In this document: piece by piece, positions 53,175 to 62,044 of the stretch | How the letters are laid out: each line of letters opens with the position of its first letter | Position numbering within the stretch: position 1 is the first letter of the stretch | Origin: an uncultured Sphingomonadales bacterium | GTDB lineage: Bacteria; Pseudomonadota; Alphaproteobacteria; Sphingomonadales; Sphingomonadaceae | NCBI GenBank assembly: GCA_903832325.1 | Contig: CAILBC010000045.1 | Span: 1 to 64,000, forward strand | Length of the DNA stretch: 64,000 nt | Direction of reading: 5' to 3' | Notes under the pieces: generated by a model | Databases searched by the model: none | What the model saw: only the letters and a program-made list of their open reading frames with translations | Told to the model about the DNA's origin: nothing | Translations under genes and position numbers: made by a program

Positions 53175-54326
53175 ATGACCGCCCAGACCGACTCTTCAGC
53201 CCCGCTGGCAGCCCCCCCGGCTCCCGATCAGGACAGCAATCCGCGCCGCCGCCTGATTGGCCGCGCCGCGCTGGTCGCGGCGGTGCTTGGCGCCGGCTAT
53301 GGTGTCTATGCCTATGCGGGCTATCTCGATCACGGCCAATATGTGCAATCGACCGACGATGCCTATGTCAAGGCCGACGGGGTGACGATCAGTTCGAAGC
53401 TGTCGGGCTATGTCCGCGCGGTGCGCGTGACCGACAACCAGCCGGTCCATGCCGGCGATCTGCTGGTCGAAGTTGATCCCACCGATTACCGCAACCGGCT
53501 GCAACAGGCCGACGCGCAGGAAACCCTTGCCCGCGCCGGCGAGGCAACCACCCGCGCCAGCATTGTCGAGGCCGAAGCCGGCGTGGCCCAGGCGGCGGCC
53601 GCACTGACCAATTCGCAGCGCGACCTGGCCTATCTTTCCGGCGAAGTTGCGCGCTATCGCCCGCTCGTGGCATCGGGGTCGGAACCGAAACAGACGCTGG
53701 ATCAACTGTCCAGCAACCGGGACAAGGCGGCCTCGACCGTTGCCGCGCAGCAGGCCGCGGTGGCCGCCGCCAAAGGCAAGCTTGAGGCAGTGCGCGCGCA
53801 ACTGGGCCAATCGGCCGCGCAGATCGCGGCGGCCATTGCCCAGCGTGACGCGGCGCGCACCGATCTGGCGACCACGCGGCTGATCGCGCCGGTGGCAGGC
53901 ACCGTGGCCTCATCCTCGGTGCGGCTGGGGCAGTTCGTCCAGCCGGGCCAGCGCCTGATGACGCTTGTCCCGCTCCAGGCGATTTACGTGGAGGCCAATT
54001 TCAAGGAAACCCAGATCGGTCTGATGCGCCCGGGCCAGCCTGCGACGATTGAGGCCGATGCCCTGCCCGGTGTGGAATTCCATGGCCATGTCGAAAGCCT
54101 GACGCCAGGCACCGGGGCGACCTTTTCGCTGGTGCCGCCGCAGAATGCGACGGGCAATTTCACCAAGATCGTGCAGCGTGTGCCGGTGCGCATCCGCCTG
54201 GATGCCGGGGCAGAGGCGCGCCGCGTGCTGGCACCCGGCCTGTCGCTGCGGGTGGCGGTCGATACCGTTTCCGCGCGCGGCGTGATCCGCCAGATCCGCG
54301 CCGAGGAAACGAAGGCCCGGCCATGA
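53175..54326 (+). CDS. emrA: Membrane-fusion subunit of multidrug efflux (EmrA type)
   Basis: The periplasmic adaptor of a tripartite exporter. It is 383 aa from the ATG at 53175. A single N-terminal membrane anchor (RAALVAAVLGAGYGVYAYAGY) is followed by VQSTDDAYVKADGVTISSKLSG, the biotinyl-lipoyl half motif. A long coiled-coil hairpin at about residues 110-240 is rich in Ala, Gln and Arg, and then LIAPVAGTVASSSVRLGQFV and EANFKETQIGLMRPGQ follow. The stop overlaps the next ATG. It is the first gene of emrA-emrB-nodT. Confidence 0.93.
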   Translation: MTAQTDSSAPLAAPPAPDQDSNPRRRLIGRAALVAAVLGAGYGVYAYAGYLDHGQYVQSTDDAYVKADGVTISSKLSGYVRAVRVTDNQPVHAGDLLVEVDPTDYRNRLQQADAQETLARAGEATTRASIVEAEAGVAQAAAALTNSQRDLAYLSGEVARYRPLVASGSEPKQTLDQLSSNRDKAASTVAAQQAAVAAAKGKLEAVRAQLGQSAAQIAAAIAQRDAARTDLATTRLIAPVAGTVASSSVRLGQFVQPGQRLMTLVPLQAIYVEANFKETQIGLMRPGQPATIEADALPGVEFHGHVESLTPGTGATFSLVPPQNATGNFTKIVQRVPVRIRLDAGAEARRVLAPGLSLRVAVDTVSARGVIRQIRAEETKARP

Positions 54327-55933
54327 GTGCCGCCGCAACCGCGCCTGGCCCGATAGCGCCTGGCCCGATAGCGCCTGCCCCGGCAGCGCAGCCAAAGCTG
54401 CAGAATGCCGATCTGACCGCGTGGCTGGCGGTGATCGCCGGCGCGATCGGCGCGCTGATGGCGACGCTCGACATTTCGATCGTCAATTCGTCGCTGCCGA
54501 CGATCCAGGGCGAAATCGGCGCCTCTGCCACCGAAGGCACGTGGATCGCCACGGCCTATCTGGTGTCGGAAATCATCATCATCCCGCTGACCGCGTGGCT
54601 GGAACGGGTGTTTGGCTTGCGCCGGTTTCTGCTGTTCATGGCGGCGCTGTTCACGCTCTTTTCGATCGCCTGCGGGCTTTCCACCAATCTGACCGAAATG
54701 ATCATCGGCCGCGTGGGCCAGGGTTTTACCGGCGGCGCGATGATTCCCACCGGCATGACGATCATCGCCACGCGATTGCCCCGCCACCAGCAACCGCTGG
54801 GCACTGCGCTGTTCGGATCGACGCTGATCATGGGGCCGGTGTTCGGCCCGTTGCTGGGCGGCTGGCTGACCGAAAATTACAGCTGGCACTATGCCTTTTT
54901 CATCAACATCCCGGTCTGCGCGGTGCTGATGACGTTCCTGATTGTCGGGCTTAAGCCGCAGCCGATGAAGCTGGATGATCTGAAGCAGGCCGACTGGATG
55001 GGCATTGCCGGCATGGCCGCCGGGCTGGGCGGGCTGACCGTGGTGCTGGAAGAAGGCAACCGCGAACAGTGGTTTGAATCTGCGCTGATCTGGCGGCTGA
55101 CTGCGGTCACGCTGGCCGGCTTCGTGCTGATCGGGCTGGGCCAGGTTTATGCCAAACGGCCGGTGGTGCGGCTGGCGCTGCTGCGCAATCGCGCCTTTGC
55201 CGCGGTGTTTGTGCTGGGGCTGCTGATTGGTGCGGTGCTGTATGGTACGTCGTATGTGATCCCGCAGTTCCTGTCGGCAATTGCCGGCTACAACGCGCAG
55301 CAGGCCGGGGCGATCGTGTTCCTTTCGGGCATTCCGGCCGGGATGATGATGCCGCTGTTTCCGCTGCTGGTCGCACGGATCGATTTGCGCGCGGCGGTCA
55401 TGCTGGGCATGCTGCTGATGGCCGGATCGTGCTGGTTCGATACCACGCTCACCGCGCAATCCGATGGATCGGAATTTGTCGTGTCGCAATTGATGCGCGG
55501 GCTGGGTCAGGCATTTTCGATGCTGTTTCTCAACCAGGCGGCGATCGCCAGTGTGAAACCCAATGAGGCCGGCGATGCCTCGGGCCTGTTCAACGCGGCG
55601 CGCAATCTGGGTGGTTCGATGGCGCTGGCGCTGCTGGCCACGCTGCAGGACCGCCGCATGGAATTCCACCACTGGACGCTGTTTTCGGCCATTCCGGCCA
55701 ACAGCGGCGCGGTGCAGGACTGGGTGCAGAGCCAGGCCGCGCAAAATGGCGTGGGCTATGATGCCACGCTCGGCGCGATCCACGCGATTGACCAGACCGT
55801 GCTGCGCGAGGCGCTGGTGATGAGTTTTACCGATGAATTCGTGGCGCTGGCCTGGGCGATCGTGATCGTTCTGCCGCTCGTGCTGCTCCTGCGCCCGCTG
55901 CAAAAGGGCCACCACAAAATGGCGATGCACTGA
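54323..55933 (+). CDS. emrB: MFS multidrug transporter, DHA2 family (EmrB type)
   Basis: The inner-membrane pump of the efflux system, driven by proton antiport. It is 536 aa with about fourteen membrane helices. The N-terminal cytoplasmic part is a Pro/Ala linker made of a 15-bp repeat. LDISIVNSSLPTIQGEIGASATEGTWIATAYLV is split over helix one and its loop and is the DHA2 signature; motif C is seen in GPVFGPLLGGWLTENYSWHY. Substrates could be hydrophobic drugs, uncouplers or bile-like compounds. It is coupled to emrA (ATGA) and to the outer-membrane gene (TGATG). Confidence 0.94.
   Translation: MSAAATAPGPIAPGPIAPAPAAQPKLQNADLTAWLAVIAGAIGALMATLDISIVNSSLPTIQGEIGASATEGTWIATAYLVSEIIIIPLTAWLERVFGLRRFLLFMAALFTLFSIACGLSTNLTEMIIGRVGQGFTGGAMIPTGMTIIATRLPRHQQPLGTALFGSTLIMGPVFGPLLGGWLTENYSWHYAFFINIPVCAVLMTFLIVGLKPQPMKLDDLKQADWMGIAGMAAGLGGLTVVLEEGNREQWFESALIWRLTAVTLAGFVLIGLGQVYAKRPVVRLALLRNRAFAAVFVLGLLIGAVLYGTSYVIPQFLSAIAGYNAQQAGAIVFLSGIPAGMMMPLFPLLVARIDLRAAVMLGMLLMAGSCWFDTTLTAQSDGSEFVVSQLMRGLGQAFSMLFLNQAAIASVKPNEAGDASGLFNAARNLGGSMALALLATLQDRRMEFHHWTLFSAIPANSGAVQDWVQSQAAQNGVGYDATLGAIHAIDQTVLREALVMSFTDEFVALAWAIVIVLPLVLLLRPLQKGHHKMAMH
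54341..54385 (+). repeat. Three-unit 15-bp repeat in the emrB 5' end
   Basis: GCGCCTGGCCCGATA occurs twice exactly and once as GCGCCTGCCCCGGCA. In frame it encodes the APGPI/APGPI/APAPA linker. Confidence 0.9.
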
Positions 55934-57402
55934 TGTCTGCTGCTAATCCCCCCCTCTGCCCGCGCCTGGCGCCTTTGCCGCTGCTGGCACTTGTTCCGCT
56001 GCTGGCCGGTTGCGCCGCTGTCGGCCCCGATTGGCACGGCCCGCCGGCCGCTGCCCCGGTCGCGGCGGCACGCAGCGCCTTTCTGCGTGCCGGCGCCGAC
56101 ACGGCACCCACCTCGCCCGCCAGCCAAGGTCAGAACGCGCGCTGGTGGCAAGCATTGGGCGATCCGGTGCTGAACGATCTTGAGGCCACGGCACTGGCCG
56201 GATCGCCCGATCTGGCCGCCGCGCAAGCGCGCATTGGCAGCGCCCGCGCGGCATTGACCGGCACCCGCGCCGCGATGGCCCCATCGGCCAGTGGGGGCGC
56301 CACATTTGCCGAAGCCTCGCTGCCCGGCGCCGTGCTTGGCCGCGATGGGCGCCTTTCGGAACAGATCTATGCCGACAATTTCCAGTCTTCGTGGGAACTC
56401 GATCTGTTTGGCGCAACCCGCCGCCGGGTCGAATCCGCCACGGGCCGTGCCACCGCGGCCGAAGCGTCGGCAGGCGATGTTGCGGTGGCGATCTCGGCCG
56501 AAGTCGCGCGGGTCTATGTTGCGCTGCGTGCGCAGCAGGCCAGCGTTGCGCTTCTGGACCGGCAGGTGGCCTGCGATCAGCGGCTGCTCGCCCATGCCGA
56601 GGCGCGTCTGGCCGGCGGCACCGCACCGCGCCAGGGCGTGGATGCCGCGCACCAGGCCCTCGCGCAAAGCCAGGCCGATCTTGCCGCGGCGCGCACCGAA
56701 GTGACCACGCTCGCCGACCAGCTGGCGGTCTTGACCGGGCGCGAACCCGGCACGCTGGATGATCTGGCCCGGCACCCTGCCCCGATGCCCGCCGTCCCGG
56801 CAACGATCGCCGTGGGTGATCCGGCGCAGTTGCTGCGGCAGCGCCCGGATATCCGCGCGGCCGAGGCGCAGCTTGCCGCTGCCACGGCCGATGTGGGCGC
56901 GCGCATGGCCGATCGCCTGCCGAAAATCAGCTTTACCGGCATTCTGGGCCTGGGTGGCACGGCGCCGGTCGATGCTGTCAGCCCGTCAAGCCTGCTCGCG
57001 CTGCTGGCGCCCCAGATCAAATGGAGCCTGCTCGACGGGGGCCGCGGCGCCGCACAAGTGCGCGGGGCCCGCGCCGCCCGCGACGAGGCAGAGGCCACGT
57101 ACCGGTCGCATGTGCTGGCCGCGCTGAACGATGCCGAAGGGGCGCTGGCCCGGTTCGGCAGCCAGCGCGTGGCCCTGGCCAAAGCGGTGGAACAGCGCGA
57201 TGCCGCGCGCAGCACGGCCGCGCTCCAGGCATCGCGCGCCAGCGGCGGCACATTGTCGCAGGCCGATGCCCTTTCCGCAGAACGGCAGGGCATCCGCGCG
57301 ACTCTGGCCACGATCACCGCGCAGGCGCAGCTCACCACCGGCTTCATCGCGGTGGAAAAGGCGCTGGGCCTGGGGTGGGAAACCCCGCGCAGACCGGATT
57401 AA
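55933..57402 (+). CDS. NodT-family outer-membrane efflux lipoprotein
   Basis: The TolC-like outer-membrane channel of the exporter. It is 489 aa with a lipoprotein signal and lipobox LAGC (Cys27). ALGDPVLNDLEATALAGSPDLAAAQARI and SWELDLFGATRRRVESATGR are family signatures, and DPAQLLRQRPDIRAAEAQLAAATADVG marks the second repeat. The two halves match the usual internal duplication of this family. Its start overlaps the emrB stop by one base. It completes the pump operon. Confidence 0.94.
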   Translation: MSAANPPLCPRLAPLPLLALVPLLAGCAAVGPDWHGPPAAAPVAAARSAFLRAGADTAPTSPASQGQNARWWQALGDPVLNDLEATALAGSPDLAAAQARIGSARAALTGTRAAMAPSASGGATFAEASLPGAVLGRDGRLSEQIYADNFQSSWELDLFGATRRRVESATGRATAAEASAGDVAVAISAEVARVYVALRAQQASVALLDRQVACDQRLLAHAEARLAGGTAPRQGVDAAHQALAQSQADLAAARTEVTTLADQLAVLTGREPGTLDDLARHPAPMPAVPATIAVGDPAQLLRQRPDIRAAEAQLAAATADVGARMADRLPKISFTGILGLGGTAPVDAVSPSSLLALLAPQIKWSLLDGGRGAAQVRGARAARDEAEATYRSHVLAALNDAEGALARFGSQRVALAKAVEQRDAARSTAALQASRASGGTLSQADALSAERQGIRATLATITAQAQLTTGFIAVEKALGLGWETPRRPD

Positions 57403-57405
57403 AAA

Positions 57406-57428
57406 TGAACCGTTCACGTTCCGTTTAT
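57406..57428. promoter_or_regulatory. Candidate TetR operator after the efflux operon
   Basis: TGAAC-C-GTTCA is a perfect 11-bp palindrome followed by CGTTCCGTTTAT, nearly the same 12-mer as at 53145 (CGTTCCATTTAT). It could be the autoregulatory site of the downstream tetR gene. Confidence 0.4.
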
Positions 57429-57501
57429 AGTGGCTTGACCGCCCCGATTTTTCAGGCAGACTTTCGACCTATAAAGCCAACAAGGCGGATAGGTGGGACG
57501 G

Positions 57502-57726
57502 ATGAGCTGGGTATCGACCATGAGTCGGCGCTTTTTGCAGGCATATACGGAAGGTCTTGCCATGACCTGCCCGCTGCACCGCGAATTGGGCCTGTATCAC
57601 GCCGAAGAGCAGGGCACCGATGGCGTGATGATCGCCGCGATCGATCGGTCGCAGCATGATGTCCGCGCCGCGCTCCGCCCCGAATTCGCCGACCAGTTCC
57701 GCGACGCCAACAGAACCCGGCATTGA
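57502..57726 (+). CDS. Small ORF of unknown function
   Basis: A 74-residue frame with coding-like third positions (mostly G or C) from about 57530 onward, and AGGTGGGA upstream of the ATG at 57502; 57520 is an alternative start. The protein has no signal peptide or membrane helix. It includes TCPLHRELGLYHAEEQGTDGV and a charged end (EFADQFRDANRTRH). It lies between the operon's downstream dyad and tetR, so it may be co-transcribed with the regulator. I do not recognise it, and it may be spurious. Confidence 0.4.
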   Translation: MSWVSTMSRRFLQAYTEGLAMTCPLHRELGLYHAEEQGTDGVMIAAIDRSQHDVRAALRPEFADQFRDANRTRH

Positions 57727-57757
57727 TTCCGGTTGCCTCGGCGCGGTTGCCGCCGGG

Positions 57758-58465
57758 ATGACCGATCAGGACGAACTCTGTCACGGCCTTTCCGCAGGCG
57801 CCGATCCAACCGCAGGCGAAGATATGCCCGGGGACGCACCATCGGTGCGTCGCGGGCGCCCGTCCGTCGCCGAGGCGGAGGCGCTTTCCGGCCGCATTCT
57901 CGATGCCAGCTGGGATGTGCTGCTCTCCGGCGGCTTTGAAAACTTTACCTTTGATCGCGTCGCGCGCCATGCCCATATCGGCAAGGCCACGATCTATTCG
58001 CGCTTTTCCAGCAAGATAGAGCTGATGCAGGCGCTGCTGCTGCGGCGGGTGGAGCGGCGCAACGACTATTTCCGCCAGCTCGGATCGGACCTGCCGGTGG
58101 AACAGGCATTTTGCCTGCGCGCCGCCGATGTGATGAAAATGCTGTTTTCCCCCGATGGCGTGCTGATGGAGCGGCTGATCGACTGGCTGGACCAGGAAAG
58201 CGGCGAAGGCCAGCAGATGCGCGCCGGTGCCTATCGCAATGCGCTCGAATCGATCGGCGATTCGCTTTTTACCCGGCCTGCAGAAACCGGTATTGCGGTG
58301 GACGATGTGGAACTTGCCGCGCGGCTCTGGCTGGAGGGGCTGATCGGCCATGCCCGGCTGGCCAATACCGAAGGCGCCTCATCGCCTGCCGAAATTGACC
58401 GCTGGGCCAATGATTACACGCGTTTTTTCTTTGCCGGGCTAAGAGCCATGCGCCCGCAGGGCTGA
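57758..58465 (+). CDS. TetR-family transcriptional regulator
   Basis: A protein of about 235 aa (or 213 aa from an ATG at 57824). The N-terminal helix-turn-helix is seen in ILDASWDVLLSGGFENF and FDRVARHAHIGKATIYSRF near residues 45-85. The C-terminal ligand domain is helical, with LWLEGLIGHARL typical of efflux regulators. Its position directly downstream of the pump genes and the shared dyads at 53136 and 57406 suggest that it represses emrA-emrB-nodT and itself. The ligand is unknown. Confidence 0.87.
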   Translation: MTDQDELCHGLSAGADPTAGEDMPGDAPSVRRGRPSVAEAEALSGRILDASWDVLLSGGFENFTFDRVARHAHIGKATIYSRFSSKIELMQALLLRRVERRNDYFRQLGSDLPVEQAFCLRAADVMKMLFSPDGVLMERLIDWLDQESGEGQQMRAGAYRNALESIGDSLFTRPAETGIAVDDVELAARLWLEGLIGHARLANTEGASSPAEIDRWANDYTRFFFAGLRAMRPQG

Positions 58466-58550
58466 ACCGGAACGCACCAATCCGCGCTTGGGGCCATCAC
58501 CGGCTGCGGCTATGATGCGGGGCACCTGCAACCACACCGGATATCCGCCC

Positions 58551-59384
58551 ATGGCCGCGAACAGCCCCTGGAACTATGCACGCAACCCCTCGCTTGCCGA
58601 TGATATCGACTTTGCGATCCGCGGGCATGATCTGCAATTTGTCGAAATCGAGCTCGATCCCGGCGAAAGCGCGGTCGGCGAAGCCGGGGCGATGGTGTGG
58701 AAAGACGCCGCGGTGGAAATGGCCACGGTGTTTGGCGATGGCTCGGAAAGCGCCGATGCGGGCTTCATGGGAAAGCTGCTGGGCGCGGGCAAACGCCTGC
58801 TGTCGGGCGCAACGATGTTCACCACCGTGTTCACCCATCGCGGCACGGGCAAGGCGCGCGTTGCCTTTGGCGCGCCGATTCCGGGCACCGTCCTGCCGAT
58901 CCGGCTGGCCGATGTCGGCGGCACGCTGATCTGCCAGAAAGACAGTTTTCTGTGCGCGGCGCGCGGGGTGTCGATCGGCATCGCGTTTCAGCAGCGGATC
59001 ATGACCGGGCTGTTTGGCGGCGACGGTTTCGTGATGCAGCGGCTGGATGGCGATGGCTGGGTGTTTGTCCAGATGGGCGGCACGCTGATCGAGCGCCAGC
59101 TTGCCCCCGGGGAGCAGATCCATGTCGATACCGGGTGCCTTGCCGCGCTGACCCCCGATGTCACGTTTGACATCACCACCACCGGCGGGGTGAAATCGAT
59201 GCTGTTTGGCGGTGAAGGCGTGTTCTTTGCCCGCCTGACCGGGCCGGGCCGGGTGTGGATCCAGTCGTTGCCGTTCTCGCGCCTGGCCGGGCGCATGCTG
59301 GCCGCGGCAACGCCTGCGGGCGGTGACCGGCGCGGCGAAGGCGGCGTTTTGGGCGCGCTGGGCGATTTCATCGAACGCAGTTAG
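58551..59384 (+). CDS. AIM24/TIGR00266-family protein
   Basis: A 277-residue cytoplasmic protein. The start at 58551 gives MAANSPWNYARNPS. The fold is a beta-rich trefoil-like domain with IDFAIRGHDLQFVEIELDPGESAVGEAGAMV spread over the first strands, then GKLLGAGKRLLSGATMFTTVF, GTLICQKDSFLCAARG, and GGVKSMLFGGEGVFFARLTGPG. Yeast AIM24 is mitochondrial, but the function of bacterial members is not established. It stands alone. A nested hairpin starts at its stop codon. Confidence 0.9.
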   Translation: MAANSPWNYARNPSLADDIDFAIRGHDLQFVEIELDPGESAVGEAGAMVWKDAAVEMATVFGDGSESADAGFMGKLLGAGKRLLSGATMFTTVFTHRGTGKARVAFGAPIPGTVLPIRLADVGGTLICQKDSFLCAARGVSIGIAFQQRIMTGLFGGDGFVMQRLDGDGWVFVQMGGTLIERQLAPGEQIHVDTGCLAALTPDVTFDITTTGGVKSMLFGGEGVFFARLTGPGRVWIQSLPFSRLAGRMLAAATPAGGDRRGEGGVLGALGDFIERS

Positions 59385-59428
59385 CGTGATGACCAAAAGT
59401 GGGCACCGGTTTTTGGCAAAAATCACGC
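59384..59428. terminator. Nested hairpin at the stop of the AIM24 gene
   Basis: GCGTGAT pairs with ATCACGC, and inside it CCAAAA pairs with TTTTGG around GTGGG...CACC. It probably serves as a bidirectional end signal for the AIM24 gene and the convergent TonB receptor. Confidence 0.6.
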
Positions 59429-59440
59429 GACAACAAACAC

Positions 59441-59483
59441 CTGGTCCATGACGGCGTTTCATCGCAACGTCATCATGGTCCAG
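59441..59483. other. Inverted repeat between convergent genes
   Basis: CTGGTCCATGA and TCATGGTCCAG pair over 11 bp with one T-T mismatch around a 21-nt loop, directly following the nested hairpin. Confidence 0.6.
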
Positions 59484-59532
59484 GGATTTATGGGGCGATC
59501 GGGCGCGCGCATCCGCCGCGCCCCCGGCCCTG

Positions 59533-61968
59533 TCAGAACGAGACGCGCGCGGTCACCCCGTATGTGCGCGGATCGCCCGGCTGGCCGGCGATCAGCCCGG
59601 TATTGCCGGGGGCCACGGCCAATTGCTGGAAATAGTCGACGTTGAACGCATTGCGCACCCAGCCATAGACATCCAGCCCGTTATCGGCGCGGAACCCGGC
59701 GCGAACGTTGGTGAGCGCATAGCCCGCAACCCAGGTATAGGCCGACGGCGACGGATTTGACGAAAACGCGGTGCGATAGCTGCCGTCAACTCCGGCATAG
59801 ATCTCTCCGCCGCGGCCCAGCAGCCTGACCGGTGCATTGGCTTCTGCGCCATAGGACAGGGTCAGTTTGGAAATCCCCGGCAGACGCAGGCCCGAAATGT
59901 CGCATGATACCGGGCTGACCCCGCCGACCGTGCCCGGCGCCGAAGGCGTCTGCCCGGCCGCCGGGGTGCTGCCGCCCGACAGTTCCGGCGGGCACGGCGC
60001 ATTGGGAAAGCGCAGATATTTGCCATCGTTGTAGGCGCCGTTGAAATAGGCGTTCAGCCGTGGATCGGGACGCAGGCTGATATCCCATTCCACCCCCTGC
60101 ACGCGCACAAACGGGGCGCTGTCGACATAGCCGCGCAGCGCGCCCTGCTGTCCGTTGTTCACGATCGCCTGATAGTTGTGGATTTCGGTGCGGAACGCAT
60201 CGAGGTTGACCGTGGCGCGGCGGCCAAACCACTGCGTCTTGATCCCGGCCTCGACGTGATCGACGCTTTCCGGCTTTACCGTTGCATAGTGCGTCAGCGG
60301 CGCCCCGTTTGTGTCGGCGGGCACGCCGTTGAGATTGATCCCGCCCGATTTGAACGTGTGCGCATACGAGGCATAGGCGTGGATATCGCGCGACAAGGCA
60401 TAGCTGGCGGTCAGGTCATACGACAGGTTCCACGCGCTGTAGGTCGCGGCGATGCTTTCGGGGGCAAGCTGGGACAGCTGGGCAGTCTGGGCCGCGGTGT
60501 TGTTGGCGGCAAACTGGACAATCTGCCCCGCGCCATCGGTGATCACCGCGTCGTAAGACCCCTTTTTCCAGTCATGGTTCAACCGCACGCCCGGCTGGAT
60601 CGACAGCGCATCGGTCACTTTCCAGGTCACCTGCCCATAAAGCGCGGCACTGGCATTATCGAGGTTGATCAGCGTGGTGGACGTCAGGCCGGCAAGGCAG
60701 CCGGTGTTGTAGCAATCGGTGGATTTCGTGGCTGGTTTCAGCAGCCATTTGCTGGCTGCGGCGCCCTGCACCTGCAACCCTTCGGCCCGCACTTTCTGGT
60801 CAAAGCCATATACGCCGATCGTAAAATCGACCCGGTGCCCTTCGTGACTGAGGCGCAATTCCTGCGAAAGCTGGTGCTGCTGCGACGGATTGGCCGAAAC
60901 CGTGGTGATCGGCAGGCCGGTATAATCGCGGTCGTTCGATGGCTCCCAGTGCCAGAACCGCCAGGCGCTGATCGACGTGATCTTGCCGATGCCGGTTTCC
61001 AGTTCGCCCTTCAGCGACACGCCGCCCACTTCATTGAGCGCCCGCAGCGGCGTATCAAGATCGGCGATCCGCGCAAACGGATCGGTGTGCGGCACATAGC
61101 CGAGCGTGGCGGCGAGCGCACCGAACTGGCGGTTCGCGGCGCGTTGCGTGGTGCCGACAGTGGCATAGACAAAGCCACAGCATTCCGGATTCTGCCGGTT
61201 CCAATCCGCCGCCAGCGTGAAATGCAGCGCCTCCGCGGCTTTCCACAGCACTTGCGCGCGCCCGCCCAGGTTCTGCTGCGCGTTGATCAGGTGCCCGGTG
61301 GTCGCGTTGAAGATGGTGCCGTCGCGGTTGGTTGCAGACACCGCCAGGCGCACTGCCACGGTCTTGCCCAGCGGGCCGGAAATCGCGCCCTTGAACTGAT
61401 GGAACCCTTCGTTGCCAACCGAGCCTTCGGCGCGCGCGGTAAAATCGAACGCGGGCGCGCGCGTGGTGATGTTGACGGCGCCTGCGGTGGTGTTCTTGCC
61501 ATAGAGCGTGCCCTGCGGCCCGCGCAGCACTTCGACGCGTTCGACATCAAGGAAATCGAGCGTGGCGGCTGCCGGCCGCGCATAATAGACATCATCGACA
61601 TAGACCCCGACACCCTGTTCGATGCCGTCGTTGGTCAGCCCCAGCGTTGCCCCCAGTCCGCGGATGTTGAGCGAGGTGTTGCGCGGGTTTTGCGAATAGA
61701 ATTGCAGCGTGGGGGTCAATTGCTGCACCCGGTCGATATTGAACGCGCCGGTGCGATCGATGCGTTCGCCGCCCAGCACAGTGAGCGAGATCGGCACCGC
61801 CTGCGAGGTTTCGGCGCGGTGGCGCGCGGTCACCAGGATGATGTCACCCTGATCGGGCGCGGCTTCGGCATGGGTGGCGGGTGCTTCGGCCGGTGTGGCC
61901 AGCGCCGGTGTCGCCGCGATCAGCGCGATCAGCGCGACCGTTCCGGCAGAAATCGTGGTCTTGGTCAT
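59533..61968 (-). CDS. TonB-dependent receptor
   Basis: An outer-membrane active transporter of 811 aa from 61968, with a signal peptide (VALIALIAATPALA). A TonB-box-like DIILVTARHRAE is followed by the plug domain (SQAVPISLTVLGGERI, SLNIRGLGATLG, VERVEVLRGPQGTLYGKNTTAGAVNI). The beta-barrel contains many aromatic strands and the final strand ends TARVSF. The plug resembles the sphingomonad receptors often linked to aromatic or plant-derived substrates, not classical siderophore receptors. No neighbouring uptake or catabolic gene identifies the ligand. Confidence 0.93.
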   Translation of the reverse strand: MTKTTISAGTVALIALIAATPALATPAEAPATHAEAAPDQGDIILVTARHRAETSQAVPISLTVLGGERIDRTGAFNIDRVQQLTPTLQFYSQNPRNTSLNIRGLGATLGLTNDGIEQGVGVYVDDVYYARPAAATLDFLDVERVEVLRGPQGTLYGKNTTAGAVNITTRAPAFDFTARAEGSVGNEGFHQFKGAISGPLGKTVAVRLAVSATNRDGTIFNATTGHLINAQQNLGGRAQVLWKAAEALHFTLAADWNRQNPECCGFVYATVGTTQRAANRQFGALAATLGYVPHTDPFARIADLDTPLRALNEVGGVSLKGELETGIGKITSISAWRFWHWEPSNDRDYTGLPITTVSANPSQQHQLSQELRLSHEGHRVDFTIGVYGFDQKVRAEGLQVQGAAASKWLLKPATKSTDCYNTGCLAGLTSTTLINLDNASAALYGQVTWKVTDALSIQPGVRLNHDWKKGSYDAVITDGAGQIVQFAANNTAAQTAQLSQLAPESIAATYSAWNLSYDLTASYALSRDIHAYASYAHTFKSGGINLNGVPADTNGAPLTHYATVKPESVDHVEAGIKTQWFGRRATVNLDAFRTEIHNYQAIVNNGQQGALRGYVDSAPFVRVQGVEWDISLRPDPRLNAYFNGAYNDGKYLRFPNAPCPPELSGGSTPAAGQTPSAPGTVGGVSPVSCDISGLRLPGISKLTLSYGAEANAPVRLLGRGGEIYAGVDGSYRTAFSSNPSPSAYTWVAGYALTNVRAGFRADNGLDVYGWVRNAFNVDYFQQLAVAPGNTGLIAGQPGDPRTYGVTARVSF

Positions 61969-62010
61969 GCTGCGATGCTCCGGTGAAGTTCTGTCCCTGC
62001 TGCGCTGCAT

Positions 62011-62044
62011 ATAGTCTACTGTTTCAATAGACATTAAAGACTAT
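62011..62044. promoter_or_regulatory. Inverted half-sites upstream of the TonB receptor
   Basis: ATAGTCT and AGACTAT form a perfect 7-bp inverted repeat 20 bp apart, with a further TAGAC between them. It lies about 45-75 bp upstream of the receptor start in an AT-rich patch, so it could be an operator. Confidence 0.4.

Noticed and set aside
53984..55930. A 648-codon minus-strand frame opposite emrA and emrB
   Set aside because: It is His/Gln/Arg-rich shadow sequence; the plus-strand genes have membrane helices and family motifs.
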